64,000 nt of DNA from Tenrec ecaudatus (lineage: Eukaryota; Chordata; Mammalia; Afrosoricida; Tenrecidae). Location of the stretch: positions 102,978,805 to 103,042,804 of the forward strand of contig NC_134541.1 of the NCBI RefSeq assembly GCF_050624435.1, read 5' to 3'. Of the stretch, positions 32,321-43,630 are shown piece after piece. How positions within the stretch are numbered: position 1 is the stretch's first letter; every line of letters begins with the position of its first letter. The translations under genes were made by a program, and so were the position numbers. The notes beneath the pieces were generated by a model. That model worked only from the letters and a program-made list of their open reading frames with translations. It had not been told where the DNA came from and ran no database searches.

Positions 32321-32864
32321 GGGAATCATTCCCATATTTCATTATTTTTAAATTTTCCATTCTTTTTCATTTCATTTTTATTATGAATTGAGTGAAGGGT
32401 TTCAGGGTAGGTTGTCAGTTTTACATTCAACAATTAGAACATGTTTTGCATTATCTCATTCCCTGCAATGCCACTCATTCTGCCGCCTCCCTGTGTTTCC
32501 ACTTCCATTCCTCCTTCTCTCTTAACCCTTCTGGACACACAGGACACTTAGTGGTGACCAGCTTCCACTCCCAACTGCTCTGAAAGAGATCACATTAGAA
32601 GGTCCCAGAAAGAGCGGGAGAAAAATGTGGACCAATATTCAAAACCATAAAAGAGACCAGGTTTGCTACTTGGCTAGATGCTAGTAGAACCCTTGAGACT
32701 ATGGCCTCAGTCAACTCTGGTCTAGAAGTGAACTCACCCCCATGCATCAATTTTCAACCAAAGAGTTGACAAGTCAAGAAGAAGATCAGTAACACGAGTG
32801 AGGGATGCACACGTTAGAAAAATCAACTATTTCCTTATGAACTCATTCTTTCAGGTATCGAATG
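32321..32864. other. Unassigned intergenic sequence
   Basis: No gene or nameable repeat is seen. Confidence 0.35.
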
Positions 32865-33175
32865 ATTGTTATGAACAAGTCCATTTTAGAAGAATACAAC
32901 CCAAATGATCCTTCGAAGCAAAGGGATGATGAGAGTTCATCTCACTTCGTTTGGACACATCATCAGGATATGTCAACCACCAGGAAAAGGACCTGGTGTT
33001 TGGTAAAGGAGAGGTTCGGCATAAATGAGGCAAACCCACCAGGAGCCTGACTAGAGATTGAAACAATGATTGGGAAGATGGTGCAGGAGTTGGTAATGTG
33101 TAATTCTAGTACAAATTAGACCCAACCATGAGTTAGAGCTGACTCAAATGACCTTGAAAAACAACAAAACACCTG
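32865..33175 (+). mobile_element. RTE LINE 3' part, sense, diverged
   Basis: 'acaagtccattttagaagaa', 'ttcgtttggacacatcatca' and 'atgagttagagctgactcaa' with the tail 'aaaaacaacaaaac' follow the 3' order of sense RTE copies (48900-49245, 61240-61555). Confidence 0.7.
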
Positions 33176-33880
33176 GAGTATGCCATTGGGTAAGACCCAG
33201 CCAGTGACCTCAAGTGGATCACAGTCCAATTGAGTGACACCAAGAAACATCGACACAAACTCTAACATGATGATTAGAAGACAGAGTGATCAGCGCCATT
33301 AAAATAACATGCACAGGGTGTCAGCAGAGACCTGAGAGAAGACTTGTAACCACGGTGGGTGAAAAACACAGCTCTTTTGGAAAATGAAGGAGGAGGGCGA
33401 ACTGGAAGAGAAGATGGAAGAGTGAGTATGGGGGTAGCAGAAATGAGACGAACAAGGTTGGCAAAGACTACATCAGTGGATCTCAACCTACTACAACTCT
33501 GGATGGCATTTAAAAATAGGGGGGAAATAAAATGAATGACCAATTCCCAACCTAGGCCAATTAAGTAAAAATATTTTGTTGGTGGAATCCAAGAAACAAT
33601 TCATTAAGACAAACAAAAACTTTACAGGAGATTCCAGGGAGCCACAAGTTTGAAGCACACTGGATTTGATGAAAACCAGTTGCCACCATGTTTTTGATTG
33701 TACCATTGGCTACAATAATGACGATCTCTATATGTACCACATGCCCCTGGCAGTGATTTATACCATTCTCCAATTAAGTGATAGTGATGTCTCTAAAGTG
33801 AATCAGAGGCATATAGAAACTGGAGACATATGAATGGATTTTTAGCTCCCACTTAATTGTAGCCCTAATCTAAGGGAAAT
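33176..33880. other. Unassigned sequence
   Basis: 33478-33640 has a weak MER5-like look ('cagtggatctcaacctac') but I do not assign it. No gene. Confidence 0.3.
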
Positions 33881-34880
33881 AAATTCTTATGATGCAGCCC
33901 CACTAGATGCTCTCCTCACAACGGGATCGCTGAAGATATGGCTGCTGTAACAAAGTGTGGAGAAGAAATCAGACAATGCACCGCTATCAAAAAGAATAGC
34001 GTCTGCCGTCATAAAGGTTTGCCTTCAAACAAGCAGCCATCTATCTAAGTGAGGTTTCTACTAAATCCACACAAGAACTACACCGGCCTGTGTGATCCAA
34101 GGGTTTTAAATAATAAAATCAAAAGCTGGAAGAGGGAATGGTATTAGAACCCAATTCTGAATACCCAGTTTTCAGAAGGCTGTGGATGACAGTGAAATTT
34201 CTAAGTTCGTGCACTCTTTACTAAGTGGTGGGAGTGAAATTTCTATGTCCAGTGTTCCATGTGGATTAAGCACGCCTCCAGTGTACCCCTGCTATGTTTG
34301 AATTGGAGTTGGGAGGTTGCAGTGAGGCTAAAATGCGACACCTTGCCATTTGATCTCCCTTTTGATCTGTTGTATCTTTGTTCAAGTTTTTCATATGTTC
34401 TGCTTTCTTTTCAATTGAACTGTTTCTTTGTTTTATTCTCTTTGTTTTGGTAGGGTTTTTTCTTTTTTGTTTTGATTTTGTTTGTTTTCCTGTATATGAA
34501 ATCCAGATAGATAACTCTACCGAGATAGCAATTTCCTAAAGGCATGGCAGGAGCCCTGGTGGTATAGTGGTTACTTGTTGGGCTGTGGTCCAGGTGGACA
34601 TCAGTTCGCAACCACCAGCAGCTTGGAAGGATAAGGACTATAAATAGTTATAGTCTCAGAAACCCACAGGGGTCGCTCACTGACTCCATGGCAGTGAGTT
34701 TGGTTTTCTGTGTTAAAGGCACGTCCGGGAGATTGGGGGACAGGAGGAGATAACAACACTGAGTACAAGAGAGAAGAAATGTCCTGAAATCCTTACGGCG
34801 ATTATTACACAACTTTTTTGACTATGAGCAAATCATTGAAATGTATGATATGTGAATTACATGTCAATTAAACTGTCAAA
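33881..34880 (+). mobile_element. L1 LINE 3' region, sense, hosting an AfroSINE
   Basis: 'gaagatatggctgctgtaac', 'aagcagccatctatctaagt', 'acaccggcctgtgtgatcca', then 'ccatttgatctccctttt' and the end 'gcgattattacacaactttt'. The 34060-34190 blocks occur again at 28040-28170 and the end blocks at 13360-13460. No coding sequence. Confidence 0.72.
34550..34710 (+). mobile_element. AfroSINE, sense (type 1), inside L1
   Basis: 'gagccctggtggtatagtgg', 'ttagtctcag'-type middle and the end 'catggcagtgagtttggttt'. 'taaaggca' flanks it at 34537-34544 and 34724-34731, a plausible short target duplication. Part of the middle is deleted. Confidence 0.9.
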
Positions 34881-35164
34881 AGATGTTAAATATATTGATA
34901 TTTAAGCATACATTTCTGAAGCTTCATAAGAGAAACACATTAGTACAACCAACATGCAGATCGAGAAACAAAAAGGGTAGCAAAACCCCACTCCCTACTC
35001 CAACTCTGCACTGCTCATCACGGGAATCCACTCTCCCATCGCTCACTCCCAATGTCACTCGCTTTGGAGTTTTATAGAAATGCATTCCTACAAGATATAT
35101 AGACAATTAGATAGTAGATTATAGAGAGAGATATAATACATAGATGATCGAGAGTGATAAATAA

Positions 35165-35192
35165 TAGGAGATAGATAGATAGATAGAGATAA
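35165..35192. repeat. (GATA)n simple repeat
   Basis: 'gagatagatagatagataga' and flanking purine-rich words. Confidence 0.85.
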
Positions 35193-35194
35193 AA

Positions 35195-35445
35195 CAGGTG
35201 GCCATCAAATTCACTCTGACTCATTGTGACCGCATGTATGTCAGAGTAGAAGATGCGCCACAGTGCTTTCATTAAATGTTTCTTCTTTTTTCTTTCTTTC
35301 TTTTCGGGGGTGAGGGGGGTGGAGTAGAGTAGATCACCATCTCTTTCTTATGAGACCTTCCTGAGTAGATTTTAACATCTTGACCTCCACCACTTAGTAA
35401 ACAACTAAGCGTGTTAATCATTTGTATCACCTGGGAACTCCAGAC
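35195..35445 (-). mobile_element. AfroSINE, antisense (type 2), with T-rich insertion
   Basis: 'aggtggccatcaaattcact', 'catgtatgtcagagtagaag' and 'gtatcacctgggaactccag'. A T-rich and GGGG-rich stretch at 35280-35325 breaks the middle. Confidence 0.75.
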
Positions 35446-35461
35446 TAGATCACGTTTATAT

Positions 35462-35795
35462 AATGATTACAGGGGCAATTCACCAAAGATATAACCATGG
35501 AAAGCATTAATGCATCCAATATAAAAATAATTCTACAACAATAAGAAAATAAATAGACAGCTCCACAATGATAGTAGGAGACTTTAACACACAATTTTGA
35601 ATGAAGGACGGAACAACTAGCAGGACACTCAGCAATGATAAAGACCTGACATCTCAAATCTACCAACCTGACCTCATAGACATATATAGAAAACTACACC
35701 CAAGAGCAACACAGTACACTTCTCCAGGTTCCTCATTTGTCAGAATAGACCATATTTCAGGCAACACATCACGAGGCTGTCAACTCTCAGACAAA
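35462..35795 (+). mobile_element. L1 ORF2 endonuclease-domain fragment
   Basis: The translation at 35570-35590 gives MIVGDFNTQF, the conserved L1 endonuclease GDFN motif. 35601-35770 continues with LIDIYRKLHP and VRIDHISGN, the end of the AP-endonuclease domain. A stop follows the GDFN block and both ends are truncated. It adjoins an AfroSINE remnant. Confidence 0.88.
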
Positions 35796-35797
35796 TT

Positions 35798-35885
35798 TAC
35801 AGTCTCAGAAATCCTAAGGAGTAGAACTATTCTGGCCTAGAGGGTCACTGTGAGTCAGCACTGACTAGGTGGCAGTAGGCTGTGG
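35798..35885 (+). mobile_element. AfroSINE, sense, 3' part
   Basis: 'tttacagtctcagaaatcct' and 'gtgagtcagcactgactagg'. Confidence 0.8.
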
Positions 35886-35899
35886 GTGGTCATTATCCT

Positions 35900-36090
35900 G
35901 AGGAGCAGGGGTTAAGTGGGATGCTAATTAGAAAGTTGGCGACTCCAACCCCCTAGCTGCTTCTGGGAGAAAGATGCATGGCTCTCTGCAGATCACAGTC
36001 TCGGAACCCTGCCAGCCAGGGGCAGCTCCACTCGCCCTTTTAGGTTGTTTGGGGTCAGAATGTACTCAAGGGTAATATGGGCTTTTATCT
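35900..36090 (+). mobile_element. AfroSINE, sense (type 1), diverged
   Basis: 'gagcaggggttaagtgggat', 'ttctgggagaaagatgcatg' and 'ccaggggcagctccactcgc' mark the order; the tail runs into the trinucleotide microsatellite at 36094. Confidence 0.75.
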
Positions 36091-36093
36091 GAA

Positions 36094-36202
36094 TCCTCCT
36101 CCTCCTCCTCCTCCTCCTCCTCCTCCTCCTCCTCCTCCTTCTCTTCCTCCTCCTCCTCCTCCTCCTCTTCCTCCTCCTCATCATCATCATCATCACCACC
36201 AT
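36094..36202. repeat. (TCC)n with (TCA)n microsatellite
   Basis: About 30 TCC units with two TTC interruptions, followed by TCA units. It sits at the 3' end of an AfroSINE, so it probably grew from the SINE tail. On the minus strand it reads as poly-arginine in one frame, which is an artefact. Confidence 0.95.
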
Positions 36203-36951
36203 CGTTAGCTGTCTATTCTGAATTCAAACTACAGAGAGGTGGGGAATGCAAATGGAAAAAGGAGATTCTTCCGTGGAAATAATCCAGTCCTTTGGTCCTG
36301 GCCTCATTTCTGTACATTCCTAACTATTCATGGTGCTGAAGGTAACACTGTCTCCCTCGCCTCTTAAGGCTAGTGCTTTGTGCAGGTCTCAGAGAAGAAA
36401 GGCTGCTTGCGTTCAAGCCTGGGACAGATTGCTCACTGAGGAGTGACACGCTCCCCATCAGCTGTCAGAATGCTGAGACGGACCATTTCTAGAGTCAAGG
36501 ACAGCAAGTGCTTCTGGCCTGCTTGCACCTGGGGGATTCTCAGCTACTCTGCCTCCTGGGCTCTTGTTGGTCCAGCAGATATTGACTCATGCTTCAAATG
36601 GCTTGCCTGGCTCCCTCTCCCTGTGTCCAAGGAGCCTTTGCAGATCTCTGAGCTTCCTCTGGGGCACTCAGTTAAAGCAGCGAATATAGACAAACATTAC
36701 CACTGTGTCTTCCAGCAGCTGATAATACATGCTTGATCAATTCTTTTAATACAAGTTGTTTAGGGAGCTCTACGCAGCGGGCCAAGCAGCTCATGCTTCC
36801 TGCCTATCGGTTTCTCCTTGCTTAATCAAAAAGAGAATGCAGGTGTGTTGGGTCCAGCCTTGTGCCTTAGTCAGACTAAGCCCAGTTCCCTGCATCTTTC
36901 TGTTTGGCAAGAGATCATTTAGTGGGTGGTAAAAAGTACAGGTCTTAGAGT
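36203..36951. other. Unassigned intergenic sequence
   Basis: The open frame at 36443-36736 has no conserved domain. Nothing else recognised. Confidence 0.35.
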
Positions 36952-37122
36952 TACAAGGAGTCCCAGAGTGGTGCAATAGTTCAAACTCGTAACTTCTAAC
37001 CAAGAGGTTGGAGGTTCAAATCTATCCAAAGTGCCTTGAAAAAGGCCTACCACTCTCCTGAAAATCAGCCAGTTGATCATGAGGTCGCCAAGGGTTAGAG
37101 GTTGACTCAATGCCAATAAACA
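36952..37122 (+). mobile_element. AfroSINE, sense (type 2)
   Basis: 'aaggagtcccagagtggtgc', 'accaagaggttggaggttca', 'aaaaggcctaccactctcct' and 'gatcatgaggtcgccaaggg'. Confidence 0.85.
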
Positions 37123-37224
37123 ATAGCATTCTCCCCACAGTTTTGGGAAAATCTCTGGATCTAATTCTGAGAGGATTGATTGGACCATGTGACCATCCCT
37201 AAACCTATTAGTGCCCACCCCACA

Positions 37225-37423
37225 ACAAGGAAGCCACAGCTAATTACCGTCAACACCAACACAGGGTGGTCCCACGTGTTTCAGAGTAGAGCTGCATCCA
37301 TAGTGCTTTCAATAGCTGTCATCTTCCTCCTAAAGATTGGCAGGCCTTTCTTCCAGGTGCCTTTGGGTAACTAAAACCTTCTGGTTAGTAATTGAGGACA
37401 TGACCAACTGTGCCACCCTGAGA
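37225..37423 (-). mobile_element. AfroSINE, antisense (type 2)
   Basis: 'gggtggtcccacgtgtttca', 'gattggcaggcctttcttcc' and 'ccaactgtgccaccctgaga'. Confidence 0.85.
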
Positions 37424-37582
37424 CGCTGTGGCTAGATAGGCAATGTGCTGATGGACCACACTTGGCTTAGAAGCTCTCACCTTGATCGGGGGAGGGTAGG
37501 TCTCCAGTGAAAAAGTGGGGTGCTATTACTCACCAAGAGGTCTTCATTATTTAGAGGGGCCTGGAAGAAATGCCTGACAGTC

Positions 37583-37790
37583 TGGAGCCCTGGTAGTGAA
37601 GTGGCTATGTGTTGGGCTCCTAACTGCAAGGTCAACAGGTCAAAACTATGAGTAGCTCCGTGGGAGAAAGATTGGGCTTTCTGCTCCTGGAAAGGGTTGC
37701 AGTCTCAGAAACTCACGGGATAGTTCCACCCTGTCCTACGGGTCACTGTGAGTTGGCATCGACTCAATGGCATGAGTGTTGTTTGGCTTC
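37583..37790 (+). mobile_element. AfroSINE, sense (type 1), full length
   Basis: 'ggagccctggtagtgaagtg', 'ctcctaactgcaaggtcaac', 'gggtcactgtgagttggcat' and 'cgactcaatggcatgagtg'. Confidence 0.93.
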
Positions 37791-38689
37791 TTACCTGAAG
37801 AGGGGGATCCTGTCAGTCAGGCACCACTTGCCCATGTTCACTAGCTCTCTGTATTTACTTCTGAATACCAGCTCCCTTCCTCATAACCCTTCTGTCCACA
37901 GAAAAGGCTCAGGTAGGTCGTTCCTCAGTGGACCCTCTGATGGTCTCACTGATCACTTGGGCAGCCCCATAGCCTTCATCCCGAGGGACACAGATTTCCA
38001 TCCGTCTGCAGCATCCACACTATCCAACCTTCACAGTGAGCGCAAGTGTCAGCACAGGAGATCATTGTAGCCGAGGCCCTTGACTTCCAGTCACCCCTGC
38101 GTCAAAAGCGTGAAAGGACTCCTGGCAACACCGCCGTTTGATCACCAGGAGCTGCCAACCGGAGGGGAATCGTCAGCGTTTCCTCTTTCACTGATGTCTA
38201 GCCTCCTTTGAGCAAAGGATTCCTCATGGTGACTTTCCAGTGACTTAAGTTACCAACATTAGCAGTAACAGTGAATAGACATGGCAGTTCTCATTCTGTT
38301 TATTATAAACCTCCGCTTCAGGGGAAAGAGCAGGCTCACACATACTTCCCCTCCTATGCTGCATTCATGGCAGACATCACTAATCAATCAGGCACTCTAT
38401 CCTGATGAACGTGCAACCCCACTCCAAATTATTCTCAGCACACCCGACGTTAAGAAAGAAAAGAAGTGGGTGTGAGAAATGCAGCCACGACCAATAGCTG
38501 CACGCTGGATGGCTGTTCTCACGTTTTATGACTCCAGCCACTTCGCACCAAAGCAGAATGTAGAACATGGTCTTTGTGGCCTGTTGTTGCCCTTCTTGCT
38601 AACGGTGCTGAGTGTCTCCTATCCCCAAAGCAGCCTTGTGTCCACAGAGGGTAGGAGCATGAGATCTGGGTCTCAATCGCCTGAGTACC
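37791..38689. other. Unassigned intergenic sequence
   Basis: Chance frames only (for example the right part of 37648-38070, which starts inside the SINE). No repeat named. Confidence 0.35.
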
Positions 38690-38806
38690 TTGAGACATGG
38701 GAGAAAGAAGAGGCCTCCGACTCCTGTAAACAGTTACAGTTTCGGAAACCCCCAGGGGATCATGATGAATTGGCATCCACTCGATGGCAGTGAGTTTGAC
38801 CTTGAG
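38690..38806 (+). mobile_element. AfroSINE, sense, partial
   Basis: 'gggagaaagaagaggcctcc', 'cagttacagtttcggaaacc' and 'gcatccactcgatggcagtg'. It lacks the tRNA-like head. Confidence 0.8.
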
Positions 38807-38814
38807 AAAAGACT

Positions 38815-38890
38815 TTAGTTTCCTGGTGCCCAGCTTTCCCCATTCGTATAATGGCAATATTGTTATTCCTGCCTTAGTCCCATGGAGGAA
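38815..38890 (+). mobile_element. MIR SINE 3' part, sense
   Basis: 'gtttcctggtgcccagcttt' then 'ccccattcgtataatggcaa' is the MIR right half. Confidence 0.55.
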
Positions 38891-38899
38891 AAAATAAAG

Positions 38900-39115
38900 C
38901 CCTATGAAGAACTGATGGTTCTGAATTGTGATGCTGGTGAAAATCACTGGATACACCACACACTGACAGAAGCACAAACAAATCTGACTTGGGAATGCAG
39001 GCAGGATGGTTTTCAGAAGCGAGGTTGTGAGGAGACTTTGCCTCCTTTAGACACATCATCAGGAGGGATCAACCGCCAGAGAAGGACATCGTGCTCAGTA
39101 AAAGAGGGTCCATAC
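38900..39115 (+). mobile_element. RTE LINE 3' part, sense
   Basis: 'ttctgaattgtgatgctggt', 'cagaagcacaaacaaatctg', 'tttagacacatcatcaggag' and 'agaaggacatcgtgctcagt' follow the sense RTE order; the final tail is missing. Confidence 0.8.
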
Positions 39116-39317
39116 GCGTCCCCATGCACAGACACGGCTGGTCAATTGCAGCTGAAGCTCTGACGTCTTCTCCACACAACCTTCAGTTTCAAGACCTCAC
39201 TGTCACACATGGGTGGCCTTCAAGACCAGGGAACTGTGCCTTACACTAAGAAGAGGCTCCAGGCCGTCATTTCACCCCAGCCTCACTACCACCCTATGAT
39301 ACCAGTTAAACCCCTTT

Positions 39318-39395
39318 AGCCGGTTGGAAGGTTTAAATAATTTCCCATGGTCACGTGGTTATTCTGCAAGAGCACCAGGACTTGAACTCCAATGG
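39318..39395 (-). mobile_element. MIR-like fragment, antisense
   Basis: 'aataatttcccatggtcacg' and 'gcaccaggacttgaactcca' resemble the antisense MIR core. 39116-39317 to its left is unassigned. Confidence 0.5.
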
Positions 39396-40289
39396 TCAAG
39401 ATCGGTCAAGCCCCTTTGCGGTCATCCCGAGGGGAGCGACGGTTTTGGAGCAAGGCAGAGCCTTGGCCGATGAGTCCCAGGTGATGGCAAGGCACTGTAG
39501 GCAGCAGAAGCATCAAAGAAGAGGAGCATCTTTTTGTTGGCCTGAGCGCTGACACCGCACACACACCCACGCTGAGGTTTAAATTCTGTAACCCGCTTAT
39601 GTAACCTCACAGACCGAACTCCAGATACTGTGTCCAGAGAGGCCACCCAGGCTGCCATTAGCTTTGCAGCCTCGCTAATTGCCCACGGGTGCTTTCTTGC
39701 CAAAGGAAGGCTCCCCTGGCTCCTTAGGCTGGGCACTGAATCGAGCAAACAACTCAAGGATAAGCAGCAGCACCAGCAACAGCACAGACCGTGGGTCTGG
39801 GCTGCTGGCGCACTGCAGATCCTGTAGCTCTGGGATGAGGATGGCAGCTCCTGGCTTCCTGCATCTCTCGATTCTGTGTTAGATGTCTGTCTGTGTGCCT
39901 GGTGCAGTACTTCCGTGCACAGTGTGGAAGCTCCACGCATAGTTAACTTCATGGGTATTATCTGTGTGCGTCCATCTGCTCTTCAGCAAGCAGAGGCCCC
40001 CTCCTCCCTTCTCTGCATCTCAGCTCCCCACACAGAAGGCAAAGATGAATAGCTCCATCTTCTCCCTCTCAGGCGGTTCCTCTTCAGTCCTAGGGGGCCC
40101 CAACACTCCATCAAGTCTTCAAGTGGGCATGGACAGCTGGTTGTCCGTGTCTACAGATGCGGTCCTCCGCCCATCTGTCTGTCGCACCAGGAGGCTTGCT
40201 ATGATGCTGACCAGCAGACTCCTGGTCTCTATGGTGAGGACAGGATATACCACGGGCCTTTGCAGTGAGACTGGCAAGACTGGGGCTTG
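39396..40289. other. Unassigned intergenic sequence
   Basis: Includes open frames 39422-39952 minus and 39964-40401 plus, neither with a recognisable domain. The serine/leucine-rich readings look like chance. Confidence 0.4.
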
Positions 40290-40525
40290 CTCAGTTCCAA
40301 CACATCACGCGAAGGATCAATCACTGCAGGAGGACATCAAGTTTGTCAAAGTGGAGGCTCAATGGGAAAGAAGGTGTCCCTCAATGAGACACATTGGTTG
40401 ACTCAGTGCTCCCAGCATGCAATGATTGTGGGGATGGGGCAGGCCTGGGCGATGCTTCATCCTAGTGTACATGGACCACCAGGGCTCGGAAATGATGCCA
40501 GGACATCTCAGAACAACAGTCTCAA
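40290..40525 (+). mobile_element. RTE LINE 3' tail, sense
   Basis: 'atcactgcaggaggacatca', 'tggggatggggcaggcctgg' and 'ctcagaacaacagtctcaac' mark the end region with the AACAAC-type tail. Confidence 0.7.
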
Positions 40526-41114
40526 CCTCATATAGCACTGCTGCAATTAGACAAGAACCCAGAAGTGGAGGCTCCCAGCCCAGTTGGAGGCCCTTGTGGG
40601 TATTCCCCACTAGAATTAGGACATCATATCAAGGAGTTCTGCTTTGAACACTCTGAAGTACACACAGAGACCACCCATTTGTTCCGCCTGATGGTCTGAG
40701 GGTGTCACTGATCCCCTCAATGTTCTCCATGTAGCGCTTTCTACCTCTAATAAGGACTCCGGTTGCTTTGTGATCTTTACGTTTCTTTAAAAAGAAAATA
40801 AAAGCAGAAAATGGCATCTTCAAAAGCTAGATCTACCTCTTGGGCCAGAACGATAAAAATAAACAGGGTAGGTGCTGACCACTGTGGATGACATCAAGAA
40901 GCTTTGACCCCACTGAGGGCAAACCTAAATCGCCCCCACGGGGCCCCTGTGTGAAGAAGGGCTTCTGAACCCACATATGCTCCTGAACACAAAGAGGTTC
41001 TCCTTTGGAACACGTCTGAAGCATCTTATGGCTCCCTCCCGGGACTCAGTAAGGACACTGGAGTTCCCCAAGGGGTTGTGAGCCAATTCCAAATGCACTA
41101 TGCCCTCACATGAA
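40526..41114. other. Unassigned intergenic sequence
   Basis: Nothing recognised. Confidence 0.35.
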
Positions 41115-41700
41115 AAAAGAGCATCGTCTTGATCTTTGATTTCACTTGACCAACTTTTTATGGGCGAGGTGAGGATGGTGTCCTCCGTTGGCCTGATTGA
41201 TGTTTGCTTTCAGGGTCCTAAGAATAGCATCGTGTCTCCTCACCAGGAATGATGTTGGAGAAAAAAAAAGTCTGGGTCACTTCGGAGCTGTTCTTTCAAA
41301 GCACGGCATGTTTCTGCTCTTTTTCTGGGTCAATCAGAACCTGAGGCACAAATTTCACAGCGACCCTTCTTGTTCCCAAGTCTTCCATTACAATTCACTG
41401 AACTGAGCTCCAAGATGGTCCAGATAACTTCCCCATCTCTCCAATGGTCTGTCGTCAGCATTCAAGCACAAGTGCATGAATTTTGTCAACATTTTCATCT
41501 GTTCCGGAAGTTGACGGACATCAAGAAAGAAATTTGTCATCAATCAACATTTAAAGGTTTTTGATATGAGAAAACCACTCACACACTTTAGTTTTTCCCA
41601 TAGTGTTGTCCCTGAAAGCTGTGTTCAACATCACAACCATTTCTGTGGCATTTTTCTGAGCAGGAAACAAAATTTCACAACTCCATGCTGTTCTCTTAAA
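41115..41700 (-). pseudogene. Mariner-family transposase relic
   Basis: Reading the minus strand across frameshifts gives fragments in the order of a mariner transposase: an N-terminal helix-turn-helix part (KNATEMVVMLNTAF, TKVCEWFSH), a linker block (DENVDKIHALV), a second helix-turn-helix part (TRRVAVKFVP), the region of the first catalytic Asp degraded to GEETRCYS, then DPESKHQS and PSSPRP. The C-terminal half with the remaining catalytic residues is absent. It is a cut-and-paste DNA transposon fossil; terminal inverted repeats are not seen. Assignment is from family motifs recalled by eye. Confidence 0.75.
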
Positions 41701-41929
41701 TTAGCCATAACAAAAAAATGAGGTTTGAGTGAAACTGCTTTTACAGAAAAATTCACTGTGGCAGAGAGAACCTTCCCAGGTGACGCCACTGGGTGCACTC
41801 ACACAGAGCTAGTTGCTGGATGCTAGCCTAGCAGGAAAAATGTATTCCATTTTTGTTTGTTTAGGCTTTTGGGGGAGGTGGTGTACCCCCTCATATATAA
41901 GGGAAAACCTGCAAAGCAGTGTGCTAAAT

Positions 41930-42165
41930 ACTAGTAGCTACTTTGGATATGTTGTCAGGAGAGACTAGTCCCTGAAAAAGAACACTGCGCTGGGCAGGGA
42001 AAAAGAGAAAGACCCTGGGCCACATGATTACAGCCTGGCTGCAACAATGGGCTCCAACATGAGAGCTGGTGCAGGACCAGGCAGGGTTTCGTTCTGTTGT
42101 GCATGGGGACGCCATGGGTTGGAATGGACCCAAGGACACCTGACAACAACAGCAGCATATGTACA
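41930..42165 (+). mobile_element. RTE LINE 3' end, sense
   Basis: 'gctactttggatatgttgtc', 'gctgcaacaatgggctccaa', 'gtttcgttctgttgtgcatg' and the tail 'cacctgacaacaacagcagc'. This is one of the clearest RTE termini. Confidence 0.9.
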
Positions 42166-42237
42166 CACTTTCCAGGTACCAGAAGATGCTACGTCCCCAA
42201 ACAACCCAACTTGGTTGTAGAAACATGATACTCGTCC

Positions 42238-42350
42238 TACAGGTTAGGAAAGTGAGGTCCCGACAGCCCAAGGAAACTTCTCAAGGCCACCAAGCAAGGA
42301 AGTTGCACAGCTAGATGCCAGGTCCACAGAGTCTGACTCCACACTCATCG
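42238..42350 (-). mobile_element. MIR SINE, antisense
   Basis: 'tctcaaggccaccaagcaag' and 'gaagttgcacagctagatgc' fit the antisense MIR core. Confidence 0.6.
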
Positions 42351-43019
42351 TTTTGAACATGACTCTGGGTTGTTAATGATGTATGGTCGACAGTGGGTTG
42401 TGATGGTGAACCCCCTCTCCAGTGCTAACGTGTAGCATTTGCCAATTCTCCTTGTAGAAATATTCCCACACCTGGTCTGTTGGAAGCTACCAATACTTTG
42501 GCAATGGACTCAAAACCTCCTGGAAGGTTAACAGGTGGCTCTGTGAGCTAAGGTGAGCTGGGTGAGTATGAAGTACTAGGAGATCCCAGTGTGGTGATTT
42601 AGTGTCAGAAATGGAAAGAAAGCTCCATCAATTCCTTCCTTCTAAGCCCCAGGAGTAGCCTAATTTCCATCTTTTGCTTGCAACCTGGTTGTTGCTCAAG
42701 GTTCCCAAGGATGCTCTGAAATACCCTACTATTCTCCCAGCAGATTCCTTCTTGCCCACACTTACTCAGGCTGGGCTTTATTTTTGAAAGGCAGAAAAGT
42801 CTGATTAAGGAATCTCATTAAGTCCCAAGGCTCCTGGGAGATGTTCTCTTGCTGGACCCAAGAAAATGTTCTTCGGTTCAATGGTAGTGAGGTTGATGTA
42901 AATGCAACCTCCCCGAGGTTTTCTTTAATGTTAAATCGAAAAAACTTACAAACAACGTCTTAGAAATTCAACTATAGAGAAAAGACAGGAGTCAGCATTC
43001 CTGCAGAGGCCTCTGAACT
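42351..43019. other. Unassigned intergenic sequence
   Basis: Nothing recognised. Confidence 0.35.
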
Positions 43020-43150
43020 TGGCAGTGAGGTGGATCTGAATTTGAATCTTACCTGTGCTCCGAGCTCTGTGACTTTGAGCAAGGCCCCTAACATCTTGGA
43101 CCTTCAGCGTCCATGTATAATGATGGGGGAAATTATTTAGCATGGTTCTG
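43020..43150 (+). mobile_element. MIR SINE, sense
   Basis: 'gatctgaatttgaatcttac', 'ctctgtgactttgagcaagg' and 'catgtataatgatggggg' follow MIR from its tRNA-like part to the right flank. Confidence 0.85.
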
Positions 43151-43224
43151 GGAAAGAAAAGTAGAATATGTGGATCATATAGGAAGATATGAATCCTAAT
43201 TAGTGTCCCAGAAACAAACAAAGA

Positions 43225-43357
43225 TGGCCATTATCAAGTCCATGTCCGTTCATGGTTTGTCAAAATAGCACTGTGTTCCGTACAGTTTTCAAAGGCTGAA
43301 TTTTCAGATGTAGACATCTTGGAGTGAGTGGGAACCTCCAACCTTTGATTAATGCTC
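43225..43357 (-). mobile_element. AfroSINE, antisense (type 2), partial
   Basis: 'gttttcaaaggctgaatttt', 'cagatgtagacatcttggag' and 'ggaacctccaacctttgatt'. Confidence 0.75.
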
Positions 43358-43466
43358 ATTGATGATCATGGTGTTTCCAGATCAAGGTCTGTCTAATTTA
43401 GAACGTCCTTTCCCACTAATTATCCTTTTGTCTGAGGTGAGTCTTGACTATAATCTTTACCTCTTG

Positions 43467-43630
43467 GTAAAGCAGAGAGTCAGTGGAAAAGAGGACACTC
43501 CCCTGTGCCCTGGAGGGACCCGTGACTGCAACAATGGGCTCAAGTAAATCAACCATGGTTGGATGGCTTCATTCTGCTGTGCCTTGTGTCAAAACTGACG
43601 CCTTGACACCTAACAGCAACACTCATCACC
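43467..43630 (+). mobile_element. RTE LINE 3' end, sense
   Basis: 'gtaaagcagagagtcagtgg', 'gactgcaacaatgggctcaa' and 'gacacctaacagcaacactc'. Confidence 0.8.

Noticed and set aside
35993..36202. Poly-arginine open frame
   Set aside because: It is the minus-strand reading of the TCC microsatellite.
39422..39952. 176-residue minus-strand open frame
   Set aside because: No homologous domain recognised, no splice sites in keeping, and CpG and codon use are unremarkable.
40070..40290. Possible processed pseudogene (short gene-like blocks near 40150-40260)
   Set aside because: I compared it with actin-type sequences from memory and found no consistent match; the right part is RTE tail.
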